Positions 32,250 through 42,705 of a DNA stretch of 64,000 bases are shown one piece after another (the stretch's first letter is position 1; each line of letters begins with the position of its first letter). This DNA is from Lucinisca nassula (taxonomy: Eukaryota > Mollusca > Bivalvia > Lucinida > Lucinidae), in NCBI GenBank assembly GCA_963580285.1, contig OY757019.1, positions 63,694,587-63,758,586 on the forward strand, written 5' to 3'. The notes below the pieces were generated by a model. It did not search any database. It was given only the letters and a program-made list of their open reading frames with translations, and had not been told where the DNA came from. A program made the translations under genes and the position numbers.

Positions 32250-33894
32250 CAGGGCTCTAGAAATTTTGAAATCCCAATCGGTCCAGAAGGTGACCGATGA
32301 CGTCATCACTGACTTATTTTTTGCAAGTTTTTTGCTGCATGCTTCGTTTTTCGTTTTGCATGTTTTTTGTTTGATTGTTTGTGCATGTTTCGTTTAGGCA
32401 TGTTTTGATCATTTGGTGTATATTTATCTGTTGTTCATTATGTAAATAAATAGTTGAAATAAAGAGAAAGTCGTACCACATTTTGCTTTCTATTATCCAT
32501 GTTATTCCTGAACCAGTACCTGTATTATATTTTGGAAATTCCCCAGGTGTATTTTTAGAATTACTGAATGCAGTAAATTATCGTTGGTACCCAGCTTCAT
32601 AATGCGTTGTGCTGCTGTTAGCCATTACAACAAGTATTGCCTTTCTAAAATGGAGTAATGTTCGCCCCTGTGCCACGTCGAGGCCCAGCACATCCGTCTT
32701 CGACAGGGTTTTTTTTTTTATTTTTTTTTTTTTTTTATTTATGATTCCCAACGTGTTGCATGTATGATACAATGAAAAGCATCAATTATAAAAGATAGAA
32801 GAGTAAAAGCTTTTTTGTAGCCTCAATGTGAAGATGTAGGCGACGGCCAACACATCTTTTATATATGTTCAAATAGCTTGTTCTGCTTTTCTTTTAAAGA
32901 AGTGGTGCCCTGAACCACCACCTATAAATCGTCTTTTGCATGGTAGATGTGGCGGCTATCACATCTTTTTGTCTATTCAACAAGCTTGCCCTGCTTCTTG
33001 GTGTTTTTAAAGACATGGCGCCCTGAACCGCCACCTCTAGAACGCCACATGCGAAATATAGGCACAGGCTGACAGTTCATTTCAGGATCCGGTTCCCCAT
33101 GCCGGTTTTGTTCCTGTTCATGTATCAGTGTCGGGTTGCCAATCCGACATTCTGGTTGTTTTTCAGTCGGTTTGCCAGGCCGACAGTTTATGCCCTTATC
33201 CGGTTCCCCGTTTTTCAGTCGGTTTGCCAGGCCGACAGTTTATGCCCTTATCCGGTTCCCCAAGCCGGGTTTTGTCTTGAACCGGGTTGCCAATCCGGTC
33301 GTTTGACTTTTTGAACATCGATAAGATGCTACGTTGAGCCATTGCAATAAAATTGAACAGCGAAAACCAAATGAAAATCTGCAACTTATATACCCCAAAT
33401 TCTTTAATTACTTCCAAACATGATAATGTTTTTTAACTGCTCCAGTGCTATTGATCAATCGAGCCATTTAAAGTGCCGATATAATTAACACACTTTTAAT
33501 TCTTACAAGGATAGTTTAGTATAACAGTTTACGAAAACAAACAAACAAATTATGTTTGATTGCCATTAGATTAAACACGATCAAGGCTTCTTTGATATCA
33601 CAATCATGCACCGCTTAATCACGTTTTGGCTGACTGACTGTCATTAGCCTTAATCCCGCGAGAGTCTGCGATACCTGGCGAGATCTCGAAAACGTGTTTA
33701 CTGTCAAACTCAAATTCATCCCCTAGAGAGATAATTGGATTATATTACTGGCACAATAAACAGTTTGACACCTAACCAGGTATAATTTCTCTGTTTTTTC
33801 ACTTCGATTTTAGCTTATTGGGGTTTTTTTTTTCGGACCGATTTTTCAGCAAAATCGGTTTTCATTTTCAAAAAATCGGACTTCTAGAGCCCTG
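32250..33894. mobile_element. hAT-like non-autonomous DNA transposon, 1645 bp
   Basis: The ends are CAGGGCTCTAGAA (32250) and TTCTAGAGCCCTG (33894), perfect 13-bp inverted repeats. Flanking octamers GCCACCAT (32242-32249) and GCCACCAC (33895-33902) match at seven of eight positions; 8-bp target duplications and CAGGG ends are hAT features. Inside I see no transposase frame. There are long A/T runs (32708-32740) and a block of small hairpins at 33089-33300. It is best read as a deletion derivative mobilised in trans. Confidence 0.8.
33089..33300. repeat. Cluster of small hairpins with a 52-bp tandem duplication
   Basis: Short stems recur with similar loops: CCGGTTCCCCATGCCGG (33089), GTCGGGTTGCCAATCCGAC (33130), GTCGGTTTGCCAGGCCGAC twice (about 33166 and 33218), then an AACCGGGTTGCCAATCCGG-type stem near 33280. 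A 52-bp unit starting TTTTTCAGTCGG at 33159 is repeated at 33211. The cluster lies inside the hAT-like element. Confidence 0.75.
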
Positions 33895-35270
33895 GCCACC
33901 ACCCTTGGCTCATTAGCTTCCATTGACTTATAAAGGGAAAGACTTCAACACTCTTCTTCTCTGAAACCATAAGGTCTAAAGCTCAGATATTTAGTATGTA
34001 GCAAAGTTATTTGGTCACCTACATAAGTCCTGCAAACTATGCCTCTGGTGTCCAAATTGGCAATGCCCCAGGGATTATTAGCTCCCATCAACTTATAATG
34101 GAAAAAAACTTGAAAAATTTTCTTCTCTGAAACCATAAGGCCAAGAGCTTAGTTTAATATGTAGCAACTTGAAGTGTTCAACTACATAACATAAAGCCTG
34201 CCAACAATGCCCCTGGGGTCCAAATTGGCCACACCTCTGAGGCTCATTAGCTCCCATAGACTTATATTGGGAAAAACTTAAAAAAATCTTCTTCTCTGAA
34301 ACCATCAGAGCCCAGAGCTTAGATATTTAGTATGCAGCAATTTCAAGTGGTCACTCACATAAATCCTACCAAGCATGCCCCTGGGGTAAACAATTGGCCA
34401 CCCAAGAGGTTCATTAGTTCCCATAGACTTATAATAGGAAAATTTAAAAAAAAAGTGATCTTCTGTGAAACCATAAGGCCCAGAGCTTTAGATATTTAGT
34501 ATGCAGCAATGTCAAATGGTCACTCACATAAATCCTGCCAACCATGGCTCTGGGGTCCAATTGGCCATGCCCCTAGGCTCATTAGCTTCCATAGACTCAT
34601 AATGGGAAAAACTTAAAAAATCTTCTCTCAAACCATAAGGCCCAGAGCTTAGATATTTAATGAATAGCAACGTTAAGTGGTCTCCTACATAAATCTTGCC
34701 AATCATGTACCTAGCTCCAAATTGGCCATGCCCCGAGGCTCATTAGCTCTCATAGACTTATACTGGGAAAGTTTTCAAAAATCTTTTTCTCAGAAACTAT
34801 AAGTCCCAGAGCTTAGATGTATAGTATGTTGCAATAGTAAGTGGTGTCCTACATAAATCCTGCCCACCATGCCTCTGGGGTCCAAATTGGCCACACCTCA
34901 TTTCACAAATCTTCCTCTCTGAAACCATACGGCCCAGAGCTTTGATATTTAGAATGTGAGTGAGTGTTTGTGTTTTATGTCTCACCAACAGCTAAGGTCA
35001 AACGGAGACGGGACCTCGGGTTTAAAGACTCATCTGAAAGTCTGGAGAAGCCTTGGATCGATCCTGCTATCCCTGGTTAACAAGGCGAGTAGCATAACCA
35101 CTGCACCACGGAGGCTTTTGATATTTAGAATGTTGCAATGTTATGTGGTCGCCAACATAAATTCAGCCAACCATGCTCCAAGGATTTAGATAATTTCTTC
35201 AAAATGGTCAATTAGATGGTTTCTACTATAATTTAGAATGAATATTTCTTGGGTGGATCACTTGTCTTTT
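33895..35270 (+). repeat. Array of about 170-bp units, second block
   Basis: It has the same unit words as 20206-23699 (AAACCATAAGGCCCAGAGCT, TAGATATTTAGTATG, TAGACTTATAATGGAAA). A SINE is inserted at 34958-35116. No gene. Confidence 0.7.
34958..35116 (-). mobile_element. tRNA-derived SINE, minus strand, 17-bp TSD
   Basis: This is the inverted relative of the SINE at 5183. The tRNA-like head (GCCTCCGTGG...) is at its right end near 35116 and the GAGTGAGTG tail at its left end. TTTGATATTTAGAATGT flanks it on both sides (34941-34957 and 35117-35133), an exact 17-bp target-site duplication. Confidence 0.88.
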
Positions 35271-36323
35271 TAGCTCACCTGAGCACAAAGTGCTCATGGT
35301 GAGCTATTGTGATCGGTCAATGTCTGTAGTGCTTCGTGTGTCGTGCGTCTTCAACAATTTGCTTTAAATTTGGACTCCTCCTAAAGCATTGGGCCAATTT
35401 GATACAAAATTCACAGGAATGCTGCCTGGGTGGCTCCCTACCAAAATAGCTAAAATCCTTCCGCTCCGATGAACAAGATGGCCACCAAAGCTAAAAATAG
35501 AAAAATCTTTAAATGCAAACTCCTACTGTACCCTTGGGCCAATTTCATTCAAACTTCACAGAAACATTGCTGAGGAGACCCTTTACCAAAATAGCTAAAA
35601 CGGTTCCGCTCCAGTGAGTAAAATGGCCGCCAGTGCTAAAAATAAAAAACATCGTAAATTTGCTTCAAACATGAACTCCTCCTAAACCCTTGGGCCAATT
35701 TGATTCAAACTTCACAGGAATATTGGCTGGGTGGCTCCCTACCAAAATAGTTTAAATTGTTTCGCTCGGATGAACAAAATGGCCACCAGAGCTAAAAATA
35801 GAAAATTCTTTAAACACCAACTTCCACTGTACCCTTGTGCCAGTTTCATTCAAACTTTAGACACATTGCTTAGGTGACCCTTTACCAAAATAGCTAAAAC
35901 GGTTCCGCTCTAGTGAGCAAAATGGCCGACAGAGCTAAATATAGAAAAACATCATAAATTTGCTGCAAACACAAACTCCTCCTAAACCCTTGGGCCAGTT
36001 TGATTCAAACTTCACAGGAATGTTGCCTAGGTGACTTTCTACCAAAATAGAAAAAACGTTGGGCTCTTACTAACAAGGTGGCCACCAGAGCTTAAAATCT
36101 AAAAAATCTTTAAACGACAACTCCTCCTGTACCCTTGGGCCAATTTCATTCAAACTTCACAGAAACATTGCTTACCTGACCCTTTACTAAAATAGCTAAA
36201 ACGGTTCCGCTCCAGCGAGCAAAATGGCCGCCAAAGCTAAAAATAGAAAAACATGGTAAATTTGCTTCAAACGCAAACTCCTCCTAAACCCTTGGGCCAA
36301 TTTGATTCAGATTTCACAGAATG
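35271..36323 (+). mobile_element. Helentron-like array element (GAGCAC subfamily), interrupted
   Basis: The head GCTCACCTGAGCAC/GTGCTCATGGTGAGC is at 35274-35305, followed by a GTCTG/TCGTG-type stretch and units of about 145-155 bp (CTCCTCCTAAACCCTTGGGC, TTCAAACTTCACAGGAATG, AAAATGGCCGCCAGAGCTAA). The array breaks off in mid-unit at 36323, where the polymerase-bearing segment starts. No tail was found. Part of it is copied at 38117-38940. Confidence 0.7.
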
Positions 36324-36553
36324 TCGGCGTTCGCTATTTGTACCAGCCTGGCGAGCTTGAAGGGGGCGCCAGCGAGCGACTGATCCCATTATGGTCTCTG
36401 GATGTGCACCGGCTCAGGCACACACTGACCAAGCCCGACGAGCCTGTGGTGTATTACTTGCAGGAAAGACTTCAGCACGGTTTTGTACGCGAAGAACTTC
36501 TTGTTGTGCCTCCCGACACACAGATTCATCCGGATGGGGTTTTCACGCTCTGA
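36324..36553 (+). CDS. C-terminal fragment of unrecognised protein (possibly integrase C-terminus), copy A
   Basis: An open frame entering from the segment's left edge ends at a TGA (36551-36553). It has a normal protein composition and compact hydrophobic spacing, with GFVREELLVVPPDTQ near its end. The frame has no start of its own; the ATG at 36302 lies in array DNA. Its stop overlaps the convergent HNH frame by about ten bases in both copies, as expected of two real genes meeting tail to tail. From memory it recalls tails of retroviral-type integrases in large transposons, but this is only an inference and needs a profile search. Confidence 0.45.
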
Positions 36554-36800
36554 GGACTGCGTAACCTCTTTTTCGGTTGCACTCAAGGCACGTCAGGCGA
36601 ACATTGTCACAGGTGTGGTCTTCGGTATTGTCCAGCCGGTCAACACTAAACTGCTGGGTGTCCTGTGGTTGGTAAGCCAAAGGGAGCTCAATATCACATG
36701 CGGCACAGTGATTGTTCTGTGCCTCCTTCAGTGCTAGGATCTGATTAACCTTCAGGCTAAACCTGAGCCCCTTGGCTTGGTCCTGTCGCTTGTGGGCCAC
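36543..36800 (-). pseudogene. HNH-type zinc domain fused downstream of helicase, copy A
   Basis: The 85-codon frame shows NNHCAACDIELP, then FSVDRLDNTEDH and LTCLECNRKRG. Two CxxC pairs around an H/D-N core form the layout of HNH nucleases (such as the HNH/Endonuclease VII-like group), which cut or nick DNA. On the minus strand it follows the helicase remnant after one frame change near 36856, so it was probably the C-terminal domain of the same protein or the next gene. The same frame change is present in copy B. Confidence 0.6.
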
Positions 36801-37766
36801 AAGCTTCTTCGCAATAACCTTGGGGAGCTGCTGCTCGGTGAGTATGGGTGGCCCCTCAGAACCCTTCTCTGACTAGACTTTCGAGCTGGTGAATGTACTC
36901 CACCCTTGACACTGCCAAATATGCGAGATTGGACCACTGCAGGAAGTCATCGATAATCCAGACTTTTTGGGGGTCTGCGATGGTGAGACCTTGGCTTGAG
37001 TGGACTCTGATGGCATAGCCAAGAGCCCAGTCCTGGCCCCATATGCCGTTGAGGACCTCGCGGGCGGTTTGCAAGGAAACCTCGACAATGTCATTCAGAA
37101 CAAGCTCCTGCTGGTCTCGCTCACCATCCAGCACCAAGGGCCCAGGGATGGTGACCATTATGCTTTGCGCCGAGTATCCTTGGGACGATATAACAGAGGA
37201 ACTGGAAGGTCAGGGAAATGCTTCTCATGTCTCTCCAACAGCCACATCTGGGCCCGGTCGCGAAACCTTCTGCCTCAAGGTCAGGATCCAGTCCCCCAGC
37301 TTCCAAGCTTCCATGAATCGGTCCTATCCAAGGCAGGCCGGTAGCGCTTGTCTCATAGCCTGACACTGTACTCAGTCTGGTCTGAGAGGGATCTCCTTTT
37401 TAAAAATAAGAGCTTTCAGAGCCGGTTCTTTTGCCCTGTGGTCGGTCAGGACCTCTTCATAGTAATCGGCTCTCCGCTGCAGCCAGTTGTGCGGCATTTC
37501 TCCGGCGATAGGGTGCGGCTGCCCCTGGTTGCCACAACAGATGACCTAGATGCCTCATTTAGCCAGTCAAAGAAGGTTTCCAGAGTGGGGCGAGGCACTG
37601 TGCAGATCTCGTCCCAGATTTTCACGCAGGGAATGAACTTCTGTCCCATCCTTTCGGGTGTCCAGTCTGTCTGGCCACTCCAGTGGAAGAAGCTGTGATA
37701 GGTCTGGGCCGGGACGCCCCTGGCCCGCATCTCTTTGGCCAAGCGATGGGTCTTGGTTAAGACGAA
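36801..37766 (-). pseudogene. SF1 helicase remnant (Pif1/RecD-like), copy A
   Basis: Motifs appear in helicase order on the minus strand. A DEI box and an aromatic segment lie at about 37640-37600, a GDQGQP-like motif III in a shifted frame near 37535, and the C-terminal YAIRVHSSQGLTI and LAYLAVSRV (36890-37010). The last two are hallmarks of UvrD/RecD C-terminal domains. Walker A is lost with the deletion at 37766. Several stops and frame changes separate the motifs. Such helicases unwind DNA during replication of large mobile elements and DNA viruses. Confidence 0.7.
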
Positions 37767-38035
37767 GCATCAAAAGCCAGTCGACTCGCTCTGGCCTGAA
37801 CACCCTCAACAAATTCGACATCACCGATACCGAATGAGTCTTTCCCTCCTTCCTCCATGTAGAGAAGACCGCAGCAGCGCCGTCCACTTCGAACTCATCT
37901 TTGGCATCGTAAAGAATCTCGACCCACTGATCATCTGGAAGCCCCACCGGGTGATGGACCTGACAGTCCAGGTCCGTAAATTGTTGACCCTGTGGGACTG
38001 GGTCGGGTATTTCTGCAAGAATCTCATTGATCAAT
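37767..38035 (-). pseudogene. Leading segment of the replication gene, copy A
   Basis: This frame begins after the (GAA)n run on the minus strand (MINEILAEIPDPVPQ) and runs open to the deletion junction at about 37766, then reads out of its natural context into helicase sequence. It is identical in type to 42410-42663 of copy B, where it precedes the polymerase. I do not recognise a domain. Confidence 0.5.
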
Positions 38036-38095
38036 TCTTCTTCTTCTCTTCTTCTTCTTCTTCTTCTTCTTCTTCTTCTTCTTCTTCTTCTTCTC
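38036..38095. repeat. (TTC)n microsatellite, copy A
   Basis: This is about 60 bp of TTC with one interruption. It forms the right edge of the polymerase-bearing segment. On the minus strand one frame reads poly-Glu leading into the ORF. Copy B has a shorter run at 42665-42705. Confidence 0.9.
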
Positions 38096-38116
38096 GAATA
38101 AGTGTCATTCTACATT

Positions 38117-38940
38117 AAATCTTTAAATGCAAACTCGTACTGTACCCTTGGGCCAATTTCATTCAAACTTCACAGAAACATTGCTGAGGAGACCCTTTAC
38201 CAAAATAGCTAAAAAGGTTCCGCTCCAGTGAGTAAAATGGCCGCCAGTGCTAAAAATAAAAAACATCGTAAATTTGCTTCAAACATGAACTCCTCCTAAA
38301 CACTTGGGCCAATTTGATTCAAACTTCACAGGAATATTGGCTGGGTGGCTCCCTACCAAAATAGTTTAAATTGTTTCGCTCGGATGAACAAAATGGCCAC
38401 CAGAGCTAAAAATAGAAAATTCTTTAAACACCAACTTCCACTGTACCCTTGTGCCAATTTCATTCAAACTTCATAGACACATTGCTTAGGTGACCCTTTA
38501 CCAAAATAGCTAAAACGGTTCCGCTCCAGTGAGCAAAATGGCCGACAGAGCTAAATATAGAAAAACATCATAAATTTGCTGCAAACACAAACTCCTCCTA
38601 AACCCTTGGGCCAGTTTGATTCAAACTTCACAGGAATGTTGCCTAGGTGACTTTCTACCAAAATAGAAAAAACGTTGGGCTCTTACTAACAAGGTGGCCA
38701 CCAGAGCTTAAAATCTAAAAAATCTTTAAACGACAACTCCTCCTGTACCCTTGGGCCAATTTCATTCAAACTTCACAGAAACATTGCTTACCTGACCCTT
38801 TACTAAAATAGCTAAAACGGTTCCGCTCCAGCGAGCAAAATGGCCGCCAAAGCTAAAAATAGAAAAACATGGTAAATTTGCTTCAAACGCAAACTCCTCC
38901 TAAACCCTTGGGCCAATTTGATTCAGATTTCACAAGAATG
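38117..38940 (+). repeat. Array part of tandem duplication, copy B
   Basis: It repeats 35506-36323 in the same order, including the TTTGATTCAGATTTCACA variant just before the polymerase-bearing segment. No gene. Confidence 0.8.
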
Positions 38941-39170
38941 TCGGAGTTCGCTATTTGTACCAGCCTGGCGAGCTTGAAGGGGGCGCCAGCGAGCGACTGA
39001 TCCCATTATGGTCTCTGGATGTGCACCGGCTCAGGCACACACTGACCAAGCCCGACGAGCCTGTGGTGTATTACTTGCAGGAAAGACTTCAGCACGGTTT
39101 TGTACGCGAAGAACTTCTTGTTGTGCCTCCCGAAACACAGATTCATCCGGATGGGGTTTTCACGCTCTGA
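38941..39170 (+). CDS. C-terminal fragment of unrecognised protein (possibly integrase C-terminus), copy B
   Basis: This matches the copy A frame with one visible substitution near the end (PPETQ for PPDTQ). It stops at 39168-39170 and overlaps the convergent HNH frame (39160) exactly as in copy A. It is open from the segment's left edge and truncated at its N-terminus by that edge. Function is not established. Confidence 0.45.
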
Positions 39171-39417
39171 GGACTGCGTAACCTCTTTTTCGGTTGCACT
39201 CAAGGCACGTCAGGCGAACATTGTCACAGGTGTGGTCTTCGGTATTGTCCAGCCGGTCAACACTAAACTGCTGGGTGTCCTGTGGTTGGTAAGCCAAAGG
39301 GAGCTCAATATCACATGCGGCACAGTGATTGTTCTGTGCCTCCTTCAGTGCTAGGATCTGATTAACCTTCAGGCTAAACCTGAGCCCCTTGGCTTGGTCC
39401 TGTCGCTTGTGGGCCAC
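39160..39417 (-). pseudogene. HNH-type zinc domain, copy B
   Basis: This has the same 85 codons and the same CAAC...CLEC pairs as copy A. It is linked to the helicase C-terminus upstream by the same frame change (near 39473), which shows the break is older than the duplication. An HNH domain next to a replicative helicase would fit a nicking or cleavage role in element mobility. That role is an inference. Confidence 0.6.
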
Positions 39418-40450
39418 AAGCTTCTTCGCAATAACCTTGGGGAGCTGCTGCTCGGTGAGTATGGGTGGCCCCTCAGAACCCTTCTCTGACTAGACTTTCG
39501 AGCTGGTGCATGTACTCCACCCTTGACACTGCCAAATATGCGAGATTGGACCACTGCAGGAAGTCATCGATAATCCAGACTTTTTGGGGGTCTGCGATGG
39601 TGAGACCTTGGCTTGAGTAGACTCTGATGGCATAGCCAAGAGCCCAGTCCTGGCCCCATATGCCGTTGAGGACCTCGCGGGCGGTTTGCAAGGAAACCTT
39701 GACAATGTCATTCAGAACAAGCTCCTGCTGGTCTCGCTCACCATCCAGCACCAAGGGCCCAGGGATGGTGACCATTATGCTTTGCGCCGAGTATCCTTGG
39801 GACGATATAACAGAGGAACTGGAAGGTCAGGGAAATGCTTCTCATGTCTCTCCAACAGCCACATCTGCGCCCGGTCGCGAAACCTTCTGCCTCAAGGTCA
39901 GGATCCAGTCCCCCAGCTTCCAAGCTTCCATGAATCGGTCCTATCCAAGGCAGGCCGGTAGCGCTTGTCTCATAGCCTGACACTGTACTCAGTCTGGTCT
40001 GAGAGGGATCTCCTTTTTAAAAATAAGAGCTTTCAGAGCCGGTTCTTTTGCCCTGTGGTCGGTCAGGACCTCTTCATAGTAATCGGCGCTCCGCTGCAGC
40101 CAGTTGTGCGGCATTTCTCCGGCGATAGGGTGCGGCTGCCCCTGGTTGCCACAACAGATGACCTAGATGCCTCATTTAGCCAGTCAAAGAAGGTTTCCAG
40201 AGTGGGGCGAGGCACTGTGCAGATCTCGTCCCAGATTTTCACGCAGGGAATGAACTTCTGTCCCATCCTTTCGGGTGTCCAGTCTGTCTGGCCACTCCAG
40301 TGGAAGAAGCTGTGATAGGTCTGGGCCGGGACGCCCCTGGCCCGCATCTCTTTGGCCAAGCGATGGGTCTTGGTTAAGACGAGGGGGTTCTTGTCACGGA
40401 AAAGCTTGATCGCTCGGGTGGTCTTGCCGCTACCTCCACCACCGTTTAGG
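39418..40450 (-). pseudogene. SF1 helicase remnant (Pif1/RecD-like), copy B
   Basis: Here the N-terminal part survives. A Walker A motif GGGGSGKT is read on the minus strand at about 40445-40420. An open frame (40359-40063) follows with TYHSFFHWSG and a DEI Walker B-like box, then a shifted frame with the motif III-like GNQGQP. The C-terminal HSSQGLTI and LAYLAVSRV are near 39640 and 39520. The helicase couples ATP hydrolysis to DNA unwinding. It lies directly downstream of the polymerase, possibly as one fused replication protein. Several stops make it inactive. Confidence 0.75.
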
Positions 40451-42060
40451 TAAGTGGTGTCGGGTCAGGGGATCGTCATAAAGTGGTGCGGACGAATCGG
40501 GCAGGTCTTTGATGTTTGCTATATATTCAGGGTCGGGGGGCGTAGACCGCATGCAACAAGGTATGTAGAGTTGTTCACCCTTGTCACGCCACTGAGCTTG
40601 GGCAATCACGTCTCGTGGTGGCATCGGTGTCTCCTCCTCTTGGCGAGTGAAACAGATGCGGCAATATCCTTTTGGGTGGATTTCATGAGATTTGAAAGCC
40701 TCAATCCCCTCTAGTTTATAGAGTGCAGCTTTCCGGACATAGATAGAATCGGTAGCCACTCGGACAACCTAGGGTTCAAACCTTGAAAGCATGGAGATTA
40801 GATTGGTGTAGGCCAGCATGCTTGCCCTCAGGTGAGCGTACTGTGGTTGGGAGCCATCATAATACATGAGAATATAGCCTAGAGGACACTTTTCGGGAAC
40901 TCCGACCAGGGTACCGCTTTGGCAGGTGTCTCGCACGAGGAAGTGGAGTTCTCCCTGGTCAGTCACAAGTCTTTGTGTCAGTCATTTGCCACCAGCTCCA
41001 TTGGCAGCTTTGGCTCCCTGGGTGAACTTGCCGATAACACTGCAGACTTGGTCACGGTAATCTGGAAGCCACACATCGGTTTGCTTCTTAAAGGTGATGA
41101 TGGCTTCCCGAACCTTGAGGCTCTTCAGCAAGCCAGACTCTGTGAGGAAGGCAAGGAGCTGTGTTGGGGCCCAACCACTTTCGGAGGCGAAATGCTTCCC
41201 GTACCAGGCAGGGATGACAGGATGGCAGGTTGCATCAAACTCCCATTCTTGAATCTTGGCGGAGGAGAATCTTTGGGGAGAGCGCCATTGATGGCTACAT
41301 GGACCATCCAGTTGGTTGGGTGTCCGAACTGCTCGAAATAGGGTTTGGCTTCACCCATGCCCTGGAAGGATGCCGGATAGCAGGCCTTCATGTCGATGCT
41401 GACGACTCCCCTTGTGTCATAATTCATAGAGTTCCAGAGGCCGCCGTGACCGTGCTCCACACAGGCCTTCTCGACATCTGGAAGGAGGTTGGCTGGGGTT
41501 GGCTTCCAGCCGTTCCTTTCCTTTGCCACAATACTGGCTGCGTGATTTTCACCGAAGGCTCTTTCAGCAAGTTCAGGGTTGCCAAGTTTGGCGCAGATTG
41601 CTTGGAGTCGCTCTTGGGCCTCCCGTGTCCTGTAGGTGCGGCCGTCTTGGAGCACGAACTGGTCGACTGAGAGTTGTCGGCCTACATTCATGTCTTGGCC
41701 ACCCAGGAGCCAGACTGCAATCGGCTCCCAACGGGTTGCTTCCCGAATGGCCTCTCCCTCCTTGATGTGAACCTCTCTACTCTGGGGGAAGTGGAGGTCT
41801 TTGGACCAAGTGTGGCCATTATGGCAAATGAGTTCTATGGTTCTATGACCACCATTCCCACCTCTACCATATTTGCCACTGTTGAAAATATCCTCCCCAG
41901 CAATATCCCTCAGGATGATTGCCCCCTTAAGAATTTTCTCTAGGTTAGACACATCTACAACCGAGGCTCCAGTTTCACGGATCCTCTCTTTCCATTCCTG
42001 TATTTTCTGGCGGTGGGTCGATGTCAAACCCTGACCCCTCATAGCGCTTCAAAATACTCC
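40430..42060 (-). pseudogene. Family B DNA polymerase remnant (DNA_pol_B_2-like)
   Basis: This would copy the element's DNA. A long frame (42042-41125) carries an exonuclease/TPR-side region and polymerase motif A, SIDMKACYPAS, near 41400-41370. Further frames hold a palm segment (40966-40769) and motif C, VATDSIYV, near 40757-40735. The usual motif C is DTDS; here the first Asp is Ala while the second is kept. The first stop after motif A comes from frame changes at about 41270 and between 41125 and 40966, and another lies at 40765. It is found only in copy B. The closest relatives I can suggest are polymerases of large transposons, linear plasmids and DNA viruses. Confidence 0.7.
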
Positions 42061-42663
42061 ACAACTCTCTGGGCCACACAGTTGAGGTCACTATCTCTTA
42101 GTAGGGCGAGGTTGGCAGAATCAGGGTCTCTGATGGGGTAGAGGCCGTAGACAACAGTGGTTACAGGATAGGCGTTTTGGTAGAAGTCTTTGTCAATTCC
42201 AGTCAACACACCAGGCCGAGTGTCCCGTGAAATCTAAACGATGGCCTGTCCCCTCCTCTCCTCGCAAACTGGGTCAAATTTGTCTTCTAAGAACCAACCA
42301 CCTCCTTGTTTTTTTGCGAAGAAACATGAGTTTCAATAGAAATCCACCCTCCGGTCAGGTTATCAAGCAACCTTGCCGCCCTCTCGTCTATCATGCTGGC
42401 ATCAAAAGCCAGTCGACTCGCTCTGGCCTGAACACCCTCAACAAATTCGACATCACCGATACCGAATGGGTCTTTCCCTCCTTCCTCCATGTAGAGAAGA
42501 CCGCAGCAGCGCCGTCCACTTCGAACTCATCTTTGGCATCGTAAAGAATCTCGACCCACTGATCATCTGGAAGCCCCACCGGGTGATGGACCTGACAGTC
42601 CAGGTCCGTAAATTGTTGACCCTGTGGGACTGGGTCGGGTATTTCTGCAAGAATCTCATTGAT
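42061..42663 (-). pseudogene. Segment upstream of the polymerase (leading region), copy B
   Basis: Open pieces on the minus strand (42663-42410 and 42490-42287, then a frame toward 42060) look like real coding sequence joined by frame changes. They carry INEILAEIPDPVPQGQQ, a DKDFYQNAYPV-like stretch, and VYGLYPIRDPDSANLALLRD near 42100. They may be the polymerase N-terminus or a separate upstream gene. No domain was recognised. Confidence 0.5.
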
Positions 42664-42664
42664 C

Positions 42665-42705
42665 AATTCTTCTTCTTCTCTTCTTCTTCTTCTTCTTCTT
42701 CTTCT
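42665..42705. repeat. (TTC)n microsatellite, copy B
   Basis: About 41 bp of TTC with one interruption, shorter than in copy A. It ends just before the head of the next array element at 42719. Confidence 0.9.

Larger units (their letters stand above)
36324..38102. mobile_element. Virus-like/Maverick-like segment, copy A, internally deleted
   Basis: This GC-richer block is unlike its neighbours. Its left part matches 38941-40379 and its right part matches 42395-42717 of copy B. About 2.0 kb, including the whole DNA polymerase, is missing at the junction near 37766. It keeps the end ORF, the HNH remnant, most of the helicase remnant and the leading segment. It ends in a (TTC)n run. It may be a deletion derivative, or the loss may have followed the tandem duplication. 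Confidence 0.75.
35506..38116. repeat. Tandem segmental duplication, copy A (about 2.6 kb)
   Basis: The stretch from AAATCTTTAAATGCAAACTC (about 35506) to 38116 is repeated from 38117 onward with few differences, first the array part (38117-38940), then the polymerase-bearing segment. The offset between matching genes is 2617 bp (36543 against 39160). The copies diverge only by scattered single bases, so the duplication is recent. Confidence 0.8.

Noticed and set aside
41230..41943. Plus-strand open frames opposite the polymerase
   Set aside because: They are shadows of the GC-richer minus-strand coding sequence, which alone carries recognisable motifs.
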